Positions 1 to 7,390 of a stretch of 8,652 nucleotides of DNA are shown in pieces. Position numbers and translations under genes: made by a program. The stretch spans positions 1 through 8,652 of the forward strand of contig CAYRJN010000163.1 of NCBI GenBank assembly GCA_964424545.1. Reading direction: 5' to 3'. The notes below the pieces were generated by a model. That model did not search any database, was not told the DNA's origin, and saw only the letters and a list, made by a program, of their open reading frames with translations. Source of the stretch: JAUVIB01 sp964424545 (GTDB lineage: Bacteria; Calditrichota; Calditrichia; Calditrichales; Calditrichaceae). The number at the start of each line of letters is the position of its first letter. The first letter of the stretch is position 1.

Positions 1-1635
1 AAAATCCATTTTTTTATTAATCAAACCGTAAATAAAATTAGCGAAACCGTCGTAAGTATCGACAGCCAACGCCCTTTTAGCAAAAACAAGCGCCGTATCA
101 TACTCCATGCGCCTATAATAAAGTTCGGCAATTCCCGTTAGCGCGTCAAGATAATTAGCATCCTTTTCAATACAGCGCTTATAAAAGTTCAAGGCTTTTT
201 CCAAATTTAGTTGGCGTGCCGCCTCTTTAGCTTTTACGGCCAAACCCTGAACCGAATTCCAGTCAAAATTTTTCACCGAAGAAAGCGGGCGATTCAAATA
301 ATTCTTCTTTTCATCCCCGTATGAATATTTTATTTTATTCCCAAGAGAAACCGTAAAATTATCCCCCAAATTTTCAGCGGTACTATCGGAATATATTTCC
401 ATCGGGGTTAATTCTATATATCTTTTATAAATATTTTTCCCGTCAACAGCAACGCATAAGGTGTCATTTAATTTTTGTAAAGGATTAAAATATATTTTCA
501 GCTTACCGTCTTTATGTTCAACGTTCAAAATGCCGTAGGACGATACGGCTTTCATCCCTTCCGTCCCTTTGACGGGAAACCATTTTTCGCTCCATACAGC
601 CGTAGCATAAGGGGAAAAACTGCAATGCTTAAAAGGCGTTAATGTACTGGCATCGGCAGCCTGATTAAAGAGGCTTCCGCTCTGTATTTCAATATATTGA
701 CCGGCTTGATCTGTAAGCAAATTTTCCCAAATCATTCCCTGACGCGATAGTCCCCATATCCAAATTTTCTTACCCGGTTTATCGCCGTAATCAGATAAAT
801 GGCCGAAACCGTAATGATCTCCGTAATAGTATCCGCCAAAAAATGCCGCATATTCTCCGAGCACATGATACGATTTATAAGACCCAAAGTTATTTTCATT
901 GTAACGCGATAGATTACGACCGCTTTTATCGTAAGGCCAGCTATGCGCATCGCCGCTGTGACCGATATAAGCGCGGCCAGGAAAAAATAATGTTAAATCA
1001 TTTCTTGCAGGGGCGGCGCCGTTCATCCAATGATAATAGGGACGATTTAAGGGCGTTTTGTTATGCCATAACACTTTGGTCTCAAAATAAGCCTTGTCGG
1101 CGGGCAAACGAATCTCCATCTGCCAAACAGCGCCGGTAATCAAATCCAATGCGCCAATAAAACAACTTACGCTGCTATCGCTATTTTCTTGCACCATGTA
1201 ATCCACGGGCGTGGAGCCTGTCGGCGTGTGTCCTATAATTCCGAAATTTCCTTCGATTCCGCCCGATGTCCATGGTCCGCGCATGGCAATATTTCTAAAT
1301 TTAACGACATCGTTATAATAGATGAACATTTTACCGCCGGATTTTTCCATTGCGCCCCATATCTTTCCGCCGATTTCGGGCATGACGAAAACTTTAATAT
1401 AGGGATTTTCCAAAGTTACCATTTTCCACTTATGCACGGTTCCGGTGATTGAATAGCCATCGAAACGAAAATAGGGATAGATCTTACTGCTAACGGCAAC
1501 AGGATCGGGGTCGGAAAAAGGGTAGGTTTTAAATGTCGCTTCCGTTTCCGTTATCACGGCTTTCTGCGCTAAGGAGGTAGTTTTCATAATCAAAATCAAT
1601 ACCACTAAAAAAAAGAAAAATTTGGAAATTCTCAT
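1..1635 (-). CDS. Secreted DUF5107 domain protein with C-terminal TPR repeats (3' end cut by window)
   Basis: The frame is open from ATG at 1635 to the left edge: 545 residues without a stop, so the C-terminus is missing. Residues 1-23 form a signal peptide (hydrophobic 6-17, cleavage likely after SLA23), so the protein should be exported. Residues about 50-440 match DUF5107, a beta-sandwich related to aldose-1-epimerases. Visible hallmarks are MPEIGGKIWGAM (85-96), HTPTGSTPVDY (136-146), the Trp-rich stretch near 282-304 and GQYIEIQSGSLFNQ (312-325). From about 466 the sequence becomes helical with at least two TPR-like units (about 471-503 and 504-537), as in full-length family members of roughly 1000 residues. 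GAGG lies 6 bases before the ATG; an in-frame Met17 is a poorer start because it would cut the signal peptide. The family often sits beside glycoside hydrolases, but I know of no firm reaction for it. The epimerase-like fold suggests sugar binding or processing, which is inference. Confidence 0.9.
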   Translation of the reverse strand, partial: MRISKFFFFLVVLILIMKTTSLAQKAVITETEATFKTYPFSDPDPVAVSSKIYPYFRFDGYSITGTVHKWKMVTLENPYIKVFVMPEIGGKIWGAMEKSGGKMFIYYNDVVKFRNIAMRGPWTSGGIEGNFGIIGHTPTGSTPVDYMVQENSDSSVSCFIGALDLITGAVWQMEIRLPADKAYFETKVLWHNKTPLNRPYYHWMNGAAPARNDLTLFFPGRAYIGHSGDAHSWPYDKSGRNLSRYNENNFGSYKSYHVLGEYAAFFGGYYYGDHYGFGHLSDYGDKPGKKIWIWGLSRQGMIWENLLTDQAGQYIEIQSGSLFNQAADASTLTPFKHCSFSPYATAVWSEKWFPVKGTEGMKAVSSYGILNVEHKDGKLKIYFNPLQKLNDTLCVAVDGKNIYKRYIELTPMEIYSDSTAENLGDNFTVSLGNKIKYSYGDEKKNYLNRPLSSVKNFDWNSVQGLAVKAKEAARQLNLEKALNFYKRCIEKDANYLDALTGIAELYYRRMEYDTALVFAKRALAVDTYDGFANFIYGLINKKMDF

Positions 1636-1695
1636 CGTTTACCTCAAATTTTGTATTTTATAATTATTGTATCTTCAACAAACTTTATATACGGC

Positions 1696-1722
1696 AACGT
1701 AGAATATAATTTATCTGTGACA
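1696..1722 (-). promoter_or_regulatory. Possible ECF-sigma-type promoter upstream of the DUF5107 gene
   Basis: On the minus strand TGTCACA (1722-1716) is followed by exactly 16 bases and then CGTT (1699-1696), about 60 bases before the ATG. This resembles the -35/-10 layout described for ECF41-type sigma factors (TGTCACA, N16, CGTC), with one mismatch in the -10. The equivalent spot after the related motif near the GH3 gene has no CGTT/CGTC, so this may instead be a repressor or activator site. Low confidence. Confidence 0.25.
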
Positions 1723-1730
1723 AAATAGAA
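1716..1730 (-). promoter_or_regulatory. Shared 15-base motif, copy upstream of the DUF5107 gene
   Basis: The plus strand reads TGTGACAAAATAGAA. The copy at 7291-7305 reads TGTGACATATTAGAA, identical at 13 of 15 positions. This copy starts 81 bases above the DUF5107 ATG and the other 76 bases above the GH3 ATG, on the same strand relative to the gene. Similar sequence and position suggest one regulator or sigma factor acting on both genes. Confidence 0.4.
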
Positions 1731-1893
1731 CGGCGAGCCAAAAAATATACTTTATTAAATCAAAATACGGTATTAAACGCCGGTATACAAGCTGAAGATG
1801 GCAATCACAATCATTTTAGTTAAAGTCCGGATAATTTTAATAAACAAGATATCAATTCCTTTTATCAATTTATTATAAAAAATATCATAGCCG

Positions 1894-3441
1894 TTAATAT
1901 TCTTTATTTCCTGTTTTCTTCATTTCCATATCCTTAATGCCGGCCACCTCATGCAGAAAAATATTGCTTACATTTTTCACAATAAATCGAGGGGCGCTTT
2001 CTTCTTGTTGAACGTCAATATGAAAGAACTTAGCGTCATGAACGTCGTCCAATACGAAAGCCGGACGCTCGTCTTTAGTCATATAACGCAAAACAACATT
2101 ACTCACACGCAGGCCTTTAACATAACGGAAATAAATACCGTAAGCGGGCATGGAATGCCAGCGATAAGGATCGGGATACATATCGACATTCTGCGGAACA
2201 TCCTTATCTATCGCCTCTTTTGTTCCTCCGCCGCGGAAATAGATTCGAATGTTACTCAAGGTTAAATCTTCGATATAATGTCCGGGAATACCCATCACCA
2301 TAGCGGCGCCGAGTTCGGGAGATTTGGGCCGGCCGCCCACATCATAAACATTCAGATTACTGATAGTAATACGCCGGCATACGCCGACCGGTACGCCTTC
2401 GGGTCCGCGCATGCGGGCGTTGAGCCGGATAAAAAAGGGCGTATCGGTGATATCGCGCATGGTAATATTATCAAACAAAATATCTTCAATAGCGCCGCCG
2501 TCCGCCGTTTCAATGGCAAGACCGCGCGAACGTTCGAATACACAATTAGAGACGGTGATGTTTTTAAATCCGCCGTTGGATTCCGTGCCGAACTTTAATC
2601 GTCCGGTAATACAGTGATTTACATTCGGCGCTTCGTCAATGAATTCTTTTTTGAATGTGCCGTCCATTAAGGAGCCTTCGTCATAACCGTACACCTGACA
2701 ATTGCTGATCGTAACATTCTCCGTAACGCGGGCATAGCCGAGAGCAAAAGAGGATTTCAGACAGAGACCGTCGTCCGTTGGCGCGTTGATAATGCAGTTT
2801 GAAATGACCACATTTTTGCAGGCGTCAATATCAAAACCATCGCGGTCGGCGTCAACGCGAATGTTATCAAGGGTTAAATTATCCACACCGGTGGCCAAAA
2901 CCCCAAAATGCCCGCCATGAAGAATGGAAATATCGCGGATAGTAACATTGCGGCAATTTTTTAAGGCGATGGCCTTGTTAGCGGAACCTTTCAACTTCGG
3001 CCTATCAAAGGTTTGTAGCCCCTTGCCCCAAATCATCCCGCTGCCGATAATGGCAAGGTCATGCAAACCGGCGCCGTAAATCAGGCTGTTTTTCCAATAG
3101 CTGTGTCCGAAATCTTGAAATGCTGAATACCATTTCGCTTTCTCCGGTAGGTCGTAGCCTTTGCCGTCTCTTTCTTTATCGCCTATAAGCACGGCTCCGT
3201 TATCGAGAAAAAGCGTAATATTGCTTTTAAGACGAATCGTATAGGAAAGATAGTTGCCGGCAGGGAAATAGATTGTGCCGCCGCCGTTTTTTGCCGCCGC
3301 TTCAATCGCCGCATTGATAGCTTCGCTATTGTTTGTATTGCCGTCGCCTATAGCACCGTAATCAACAACGTTATAAAATGCACTTTGTGCGGAAACGGAT
3401 ACTATAAGCGCAAAAATGAAAAGCACTGTTAATTTTTTCAC
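1894..3441 (-). CDS. Secreted GH28 family glycoside hydrolase (polygalacturonase-like beta-helix)
   Basis: A complete 515-residue protein. Residues 1-18 form a signal peptide (cleavage likely at VSA18-Q19). The mature protein begins with the pectate-lyase-superfamily entry motif (VVDYGAIGDG, 25-34; GGGTIYFPAGNY, 53-64) and continues as a right-handed beta-helix with many N-x-I-S-N-C rungs. GH28 enzymes hydrolyse pectic backbones or side chains by inversion. The three catalytic aspartates are visible as D201 (in DRDGFD) and D223-D224 (in TDDGLCLKSS). The usual Gly-His-Gly loop is replaced by TGRLKFGTESNGG (279-291), with no His, and the usual Arg-Ile-Lys by A-I-E (309-311, in RGLAIET). This pattern recurs in a bacterial GH28 subgroup, so the fold assignment is firm but the substrate is open: a rhamnogalacturonan or other pectic glycosidase is possible, simple polygalacturonase unlikely. 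The start is GTG, supported by AGGAGG 9 bases upstream. The gene follows the serine hydrolase by 102 bases with no visible terminator between them. Confidence 0.93.
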   Translation of the reverse strand: MKKLTVLFIFALIVSVSAQSAFYNVVDYGAIGDGNTNNSEAINAAIEAAAKNGGGTIYFPAGNYLSYTIRLKSNITLFLDNGAVLIGDKERDGKGYDLPEKAKWYSAFQDFGHSYWKNSLIYGAGLHDLAIIGSGMIWGKGLQTFDRPKLKGSANKAIALKNCRNVTIRDISILHGGHFGVLATGVDNLTLDNIRVDADRDGFDIDACKNVVISNCIINAPTDDGLCLKSSFALGYARVTENVTISNCQVYGYDEGSLMDGTFKKEFIDEAPNVNHCITGRLKFGTESNGGFKNITVSNCVFERSRGLAIETADGGAIEDILFDNITMRDITDTPFFIRLNARMRGPEGVPVGVCRRITISNLNVYDVGGRPKSPELGAAMVMGIPGHYIEDLTLSNIRIYFRGGGTKEAIDKDVPQNVDMYPDPYRWHSMPAYGIYFRYVKGLRVSNVVLRYMTKDERPAFVLDDVHDAKFFHIDVQQEESAPRFIVKNVSNIFLHEVAGIKDMEMKKTGNKEY

Positions 3442-3456
3442 ATTATTTCACCTCCT
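3438..3456 (-). promoter_or_regulatory. Strong RBS with overlapping ATG-TGA start-stop at the GH28 GTG start
   Basis: AGGAGG (3456-3451) lies 9 bases before the GTG start (3441-3439). Two bases earlier there is an out-of-frame ATG (3443-3441) followed directly by TGA (3440-3438), giving ATGTGA. The ATG has the better codon and a 7-base spacing but codes for a single residue. The GTG is chosen because only it opens the KK-plus-hydrophobic signal peptide. Confidence 0.7.
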
Positions 3457-3543
3457 ACTACGATTATTGTACTGACTTTATCCCGTTAAATTCTTTACTA
3501 CGGAGTTTTATGTTTCTTAATCCTTTCCTTTTTCAAAATACTC

Positions 3544-4680
3544 TCATCTACGTTCCACCTTTGGCTTGATTATATCAATAATTTTTTCTATGGTATTTCC
3601 GCTTAAATAACTTTTTCGCCTTTCCAAAACAAATACGGCCATAGAAGTTTTAAGTTCGGGAAAATAAACAACAACTGTTCCCCAGTATCCATCATGACCA
3701 AAACCTTTTATTCCATTATAGCTGTATTCCGCTAAACCCAAATGATAATTGCTTTGAGTAGAATCTTGCGTATTAACATGAGTAAAAATCCGTTTAAAAA
3801 CAGAAGTATCTTTTATAACTTTTCCATTAAATAAATCATAGCAAAAACGCGCCAAATCTCTCGTGTTTGAAGCGATTCCTCCACCCCCGTATAAGTCCCA
3901 TGAAGGATCAATATTATATGAATCCCAGTTATATTTTTCAAAATATTGATGTACCAAAGGTTTACTGTTATTGGGCATTTTCTCTAAGGTAACGAACCAC
4001 GTATTATTAAGACCGAGTTCTTTGTAGCGCAACAATTCACGCATTGCTTTATAAAAAGGTTTATGCGTTATCACCTCAATAATTTCGGTTAACAGTAAAT
4101 AATTGACATCCGCATAACTAAATGTTTCTCCCGGTTTCCCGATAGGTTTACCGGCCGTTACAGCCAATTTCAATTGCTCGTTTCTTGTCCAGCGATGTTT
4201 TTGATGAGCATTAACAAAATCGACATATTTATCATCCCAATAATCATATATTCCACTGGTATGCGACATCAAGTGTATTACTTTAATAGAATCCAAATCA
4301 TAACCATCATTAAGAAACAACTCTTTAGTCCTTTGCGTTAGAACACGTTTAACCGGTTGATTTAATTGAATTTCCCCCCTTTCAACAAGTCGTAAAATAG
4401 CGGCGGAAACGTACGTCTTGGTATTGCTTGCAATAAGCGCCGGTTGGTCCGCTTCAAGAACTTGCTTATTAATAAAGTCTGAGTAACCCGCGGCCCCACT
4501 CCAGGAAATATTATTAATGGGCGATTCTATGTGCACCATAATTCCTTTTGCATCTTGATTGACATTGTAAAGCGAATCAATGGTTTTTTGGAATTTAAGG
4601 TACAAATATTTCTCGTTTTTATTCCTTGCGCATGTAATCAGCGTGATTAGAACGAACAAAAATATTATTGATTTTTTCAT
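3544..4680 (-). CDS. Class C beta-lactamase-like serine hydrolase, exported
   Basis: A complete 378-residue protein of the PF00144 serine hydrolase family (class C beta-lactamases, DD-peptidases and esterases). The active-site motifs are in order: S85-N-T-K88 (nucleophile Ser and general-base Lys, SxxK), Y189-A-D191 (the YxN element, with Asp as in many non-lactamase members, within FSYADVNYLLL) and H329-D-G331 (KTG equivalent). MSHTSGI (138-144) and YGGGGIASNTRDLARF (264-279) are also typical of the family. The leader ends LITC17, a weak lipobox (Thr before Cys is unusual), so it may be a lipoprotein or a periplasmic protein. ATG is preceded by GGAAGA, 4 bases away. The reaction cannot be read from sequence. 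Between GH3 and GH28 genes, an esterase removing acyl groups from glycans is plausible, but peptidase or lactam-related activity is equally compatible. Three sampled 60-base rows of the gene have 18, 21 and 22 G+C, against 26, 28 and 40 in the GH28 gene, suggesting a different history. Confidence 0.9.
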   Translation of the reverse strand: MKKSIIFLFVLITLITCARNKNEKYLYLKFQKTIDSLYNVNQDAKGIMVHIESPINNISWSGAAGYSDFINKQVLEADQPALIASNTKTYVSAAILRLVERGEIQLNQPVKRVLTQRTKELFLNDGYDLDSIKVIHLMSHTSGIYDYWDDKYVDFVNAHQKHRWTRNEQLKLAVTAGKPIGKPGETFSYADVNYLLLTEIIEVITHKPFYKAMRELLRYKELGLNNTWFVTLEKMPNNSKPLVHQYFEKYNWDSYNIDPSWDLYGGGGIASNTRDLARFCYDLFNGKVIKDTSVFKRIFTHVNTQDSTQSNYHLGLAEYSYNGIKGFGHDGYWGTVVVYFPELKTSMAVFVLERRKSYLSGNTIEKIIDIIKPKVERR

Positions 4681-4800
4681 TTTATCTTCCGTTAATTTCT
4701 ACTGCTATTATTACAGAATTTTCATAGTTAAACATTCTCAGAGGCATCGCTTTGATAAATCCGAACATTATGATTCACTAATTATTAAACTTCTGAAATA

Positions 4801-7215
4801 TTATTTATGAATTCTGCTCAACTCTTTCATCATAAAATTCGGATATAATACATCGTGAACTTTTTCAACAATTATTTTTTCCGGTAAATTAAATTTTGCT
4901 TTAAGACGAATATCTTTTGATGAAGCGCCGATTTGAACTTCATATTCTCCTTTATCGGCAACCCAGGCCGAAATGCCGCTCCAAAATGATGCCAGTGATT
5001 TTTCATTTAATTCAAAAGAAATTGTTTGACTCTCTCCGGGCTGTAACAATTTTGTTTTAGCAAATCCTTTAAGCTCATGCGTCGGTTTCTCAATCTCATC
5101 TGTTGGCGCGGAAAGATACAATTGCACAACCTCTTTACCGGCCCTTTTGCCTGTATTCTGTACCGTTAAGCTAATCTTAATCGCTTTCGAAAAAGTTTTA
5201 GCGCTTAATTTAAGATCAGAATAGCCAAAAGTTGTGTATGACAAACCGTAACCGAAAGGATAAGCGGTTGGGACATTGAATGAATCGTAATATCGATAAC
5301 CGACATAAATGCCTTCCTTGTAAAAAGAATTTACCGGCTCTTCAACGGGCAGCCCGGGAAAAGTATCTGCCGAGGGAACATCTGCGTATTTTATAGGGAA
5401 TGAATCAGGCAGTTTCCCTGAAGGATTTACTTTGCCTGTTAATATATCGGCAACAGCATGCCCGCCTTCTTGTCCGGGCAGCCATGCGAGTAATACAGCA
5501 TCGGCATAGTCTTGCCAATCGGCCAAGTCCCATACGCCGGTAACATTAAGAACGACAATCACTTTTTTCCCGGAAGCATGAAATATTTCGCTTACATTAC
5601 GCATCAACTCTAATTCAATTTTTGTTATGGGCAAATAACCGTTTTCATAATTCTCGCCGGAGCTTCGACCAAGCGTAATTAAGGCGACATCTGTTTGGGT
5701 TTCATATTTTTTAATCTCATCTCTCGATAACACTTTTTCCTTACTAAAGGCCACAAGGCGATTTTTAAAATGAGGCGGCGCTTGATTTCCGACAATTCCG
5801 TTATCTTTGCGCATTTTCGGATTATCAAAATAGGGAGGCACAAGGTTTTCTCTTTTAATTTTCTCGATATAATCCGTATATTTTTTCTCCAACTCGTTTA
5901 CAATTTTAAAACCGGCGTCTTTGAGTCCCTGATTGACAGACACCCTGTATTTTGCGCTACGCACCGTTCCGCTGCCCGTACCGAAAGCAATTAAATAATA
6001 AGAAATTTTACCAAAAACAGCTATTTTCTTTTTATCAGTCATGGGAAGCGTGTTGTCTTTGTTTTTGAGCAGCACCATACCTTCTTCTGCGGATCTGCGA
6101 GCGGTTTCGGCATGCGCCTCCAAATCCGGTTTTGAAGTCGGCCGGTATCCCAGTTCACGCGGAGAACCATATTTAAATTTAAGATAGTAAAGCAAATTTC
6201 TGTCAATAGCGCTTTCATCGAGCGTTTTATCTCTTAAAGCGGCTTTTAATTCATTGTACTCTTGCATATTCCCGCTCATTAACAGATCGTTACCCGCTCT
6301 TATTTTCGCTGCGGCGCTTCCTTTGCCGTCAAAATCGGTAAGGAACATACCGTCATACCCCCATTCTTCGCGCGTAATTATTTTTAATAATTCGGGATTT
6401 TCGGCCGTATAAATACCGTTTACACGATTATAGGAAGTCATTATGGCTTTGGGATGTCCTTGCTTAACCGCAATTTCAAACCCTTTTAGATAAATTTCCC
6501 GCAGAGCTCTTTGACTGATTACGGCATTATAATACCTTCTGTTTGCCTGTTGGTTATGAGCGACAAAGTGTTTTAAGGTAGCGCCGACGCCAAAAGATTG
6601 CATACCTTTCACCATAGATGCAGCCATTTTTCCCGTAAGCAGCGGATCTTCGGAATAATACTCAAAAACGCGACCGTCTTTGGGATTGCGATGGATATTT
6701 ACGCCCGGCGCAAAAATAAGATCGTAACCGTATTCGAGGGCTTCATTGCCAAAAGCTTTTCCAACTTCCTCTACCAATTCTGCATTCCATGTAGCGGCAA
6801 GACAAGTTTCCGTGGGAAAGGCCGTTGAATAATGATAATTTTTCTCTCCATCTTTCGGCGGCTGCTTATTAAGGCCGGCAGGACCGTCAGACATTACCGT
6901 TGAGCGAATGGAAAGCCTCGGAACGATTAATTTCGATTTTTGATCGACGGTTAACATCCCCGTTCCTGCATCTGCAGGATTCGGTCCGGCATCAGGTAAA
7001 AATCTGCCATCGCCCACAATGATGCCTAATTTTTCTTCCAGCGTAAGTTTGGAAATTATCTCTTTTGCTTTTTTTGAAATCGTTTCTTCATTTTTTTTAT
7101 TTTTCAATACAGCCTTATTTGTCTGCGCAAACAGATTTTTATTCGAAATAATTGAAAAAAACAGTAATAAATATATTATAATGATACTATTTGCAAAAAC
7201 GCCAACCGATTTCAT
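4801..7215 (-). CDS. Secreted GH3 beta-glycosidase (beta-glucosidase/beta-xylosidase type) with FnIII-like domain
   Basis: A complete 804-residue retaining exo-glycosidase, likely releasing beta-linked glucose or xylose from oligosaccharide ends in the periplasm or at the surface. A signal peptide occupies residues 1-31 (hydrophobic 9-22, cleavage likely after LFA30 or Q31). The GH3 N-terminal barrel spans about 55-350: SDGPAGL (109-115), LKHFVAHNQQANRR (214-227), SYNRVNG (261-267) and the nucleophile block FLTDFDG (291-297) with D294 as predicted nucleophile. The GH3 C-terminal domain spans about 375-665; SSGENYENGY (518-527) is where the acid/base Glu is expected, E521 being a candidate. 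YPFGYGLSYTTF (652-663) leads to an FnIII-like domain (about 675-765, HELKGFAKTKLLQPGE). Size and domain order are normal for the family. GGAGGT lies 3 bases before the ATG. The 197-base upstream gap holds a palindrome and a motif shared with the DUF5107 gene. Exact substrate is undetermined; the SDW-to-TDF change at the nucleophile is unusual. Confidence 0.95.
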   Translation of the reverse strand: MKSVGVFANSIIIIYLLLFFSIISNKNLFAQTNKAVLKNKKNEETISKKAKEIISKLTLEEKLGIIVGDGRFLPDAGPNPADAGTGMLTVDQKSKLIVPRLSIRSTVMSDGPAGLNKQPPKDGEKNYHYSTAFPTETCLAATWNAELVEEVGKAFGNEALEYGYDLIFAPGVNIHRNPKDGRVFEYYSEDPLLTGKMAASMVKGMQSFGVGATLKHFVAHNQQANRRYYNAVISQRALREIYLKGFEIAVKQGHPKAIMTSYNRVNGIYTAENPELLKIITREEWGYDGMFLTDFDGKGSAAAKIRAGNDLLMSGNMQEYNELKAALRDKTLDESAIDRNLLYYLKFKYGSPRELGYRPTSKPDLEAHAETARRSAEEGMVLLKNKDNTLPMTDKKKIAVFGKISYYLIAFGTGSGTVRSAKYRVSVNQGLKDAGFKIVNELEKKYTDYIEKIKRENLVPPYFDNPKMRKDNGIVGNQAPPHFKNRLVAFSKEKVLSRDEIKKYETQTDVALITLGRSSGENYENGYLPITKIELELMRNVSEIFHASGKKVIVVLNVTGVWDLADWQDYADAVLLAWLPGQEGGHAVADILTGKVNPSGKLPDSFPIKYADVPSADTFPGLPVEEPVNSFYKEGIYVGYRYYDSFNVPTAYPFGYGLSYTTFGYSDLKLSAKTFSKAIKISLTVQNTGKRAGKEVVQLYLSAPTDEIEKPTHELKGFAKTKLLQPGESQTISFELNEKSLASFWSGISAWVADKGEYEVQIGASSKDIRLKAKFNLPEKIIVEKVHDVLYPNFMMKELSRIHK

Positions 7216-7290
7216 AACACCTCCGAATAATTAATTATTAGACAGCCTGACTAAAATACAAAACAACTTCGCTTCTCTCATCTAACATCT

Positions 7291-7305
7291 TGTGACATAT
7301 TAGAA
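7291..7305 (-). promoter_or_regulatory. Shared 15-base motif, copy upstream of the GH3 gene
   Basis: The plus strand reads TGTGACATATTAGAA, 13 of 15 bases identical to the copy at 1716-1730 upstream of the DUF5107 gene. It starts 76 bases above the GH3 ATG. Its right half runs into the inverted repeat at 7297-7318. Confidence 0.4.
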
Positions 7306-7318
7306 AACGTTCCAATAT
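7297..7318. promoter_or_regulatory. 22-base operator-like inverted repeat upstream of GH3
   Basis: The pattern is ATATT-n-GAA-nnnn-TTC-n-AATAT; 8 of 11 pairs are complementary around a central AACG. It lies about 80-105 bases upstream of the GH3 start, in non-coding sequence. A near-palindrome of this size is typical of dimeric helix-turn-helix regulators; the AACGTT inside (7306-7311) recalls LacI-family cores, but it is off the symmetry centre, so the family cannot be named. No regulator gene lies in the window. Confidence 0.45.
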
Positions 7319-7390
7319 AAACATAAACAGCTTCAAAACCTTACCTTTTGTAAATCGACCATTAAAAAGCAACTGTTGAATCTGAGATTT

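Noticed and set aside
843..1452. Open frames on the plus strand opposite the DUF5107 gene
   Set aside because: They lie antisense to a frame with clear DUF5107 motifs and have no domain, leader or ribosome site.
1570..1577. AAGGAGGT on the plus strand, like a strong ribosome site
   Set aside because: It lies antisense within the DUF5107 signal-peptide coding region (Ser-Thr-Thr codons) and no real plus-strand gene follows.
1766..1790. Two CGGTAT repeats (1769-1774 and 1782-1787) in the GH28-DUF5107 spacer
   Set aside because: Six-base repeats in a spacer are expected by chance and no further symmetry surrounds them.
1951..2617. Open frames on both strands overlapping the GH28 gene
   Set aside because: They are antisense or out-of-frame shadows of a full-length enzyme with recognisable motifs.
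4580..4810. Plus-strand 76-residue frame spanning the gap between the serine hydrolase and GH3 genes
   Set aside because: Half lies antisense to the serine hydrolase start; composition is low complexity and there is no ribosome site.
7303..7314. GAAAACGTTCC as a standard LacI-family operator
   Set aside because: Only AACGTT is symmetric about the CG; the better symmetry is centred one base to the left, so the family cannot be assigned.
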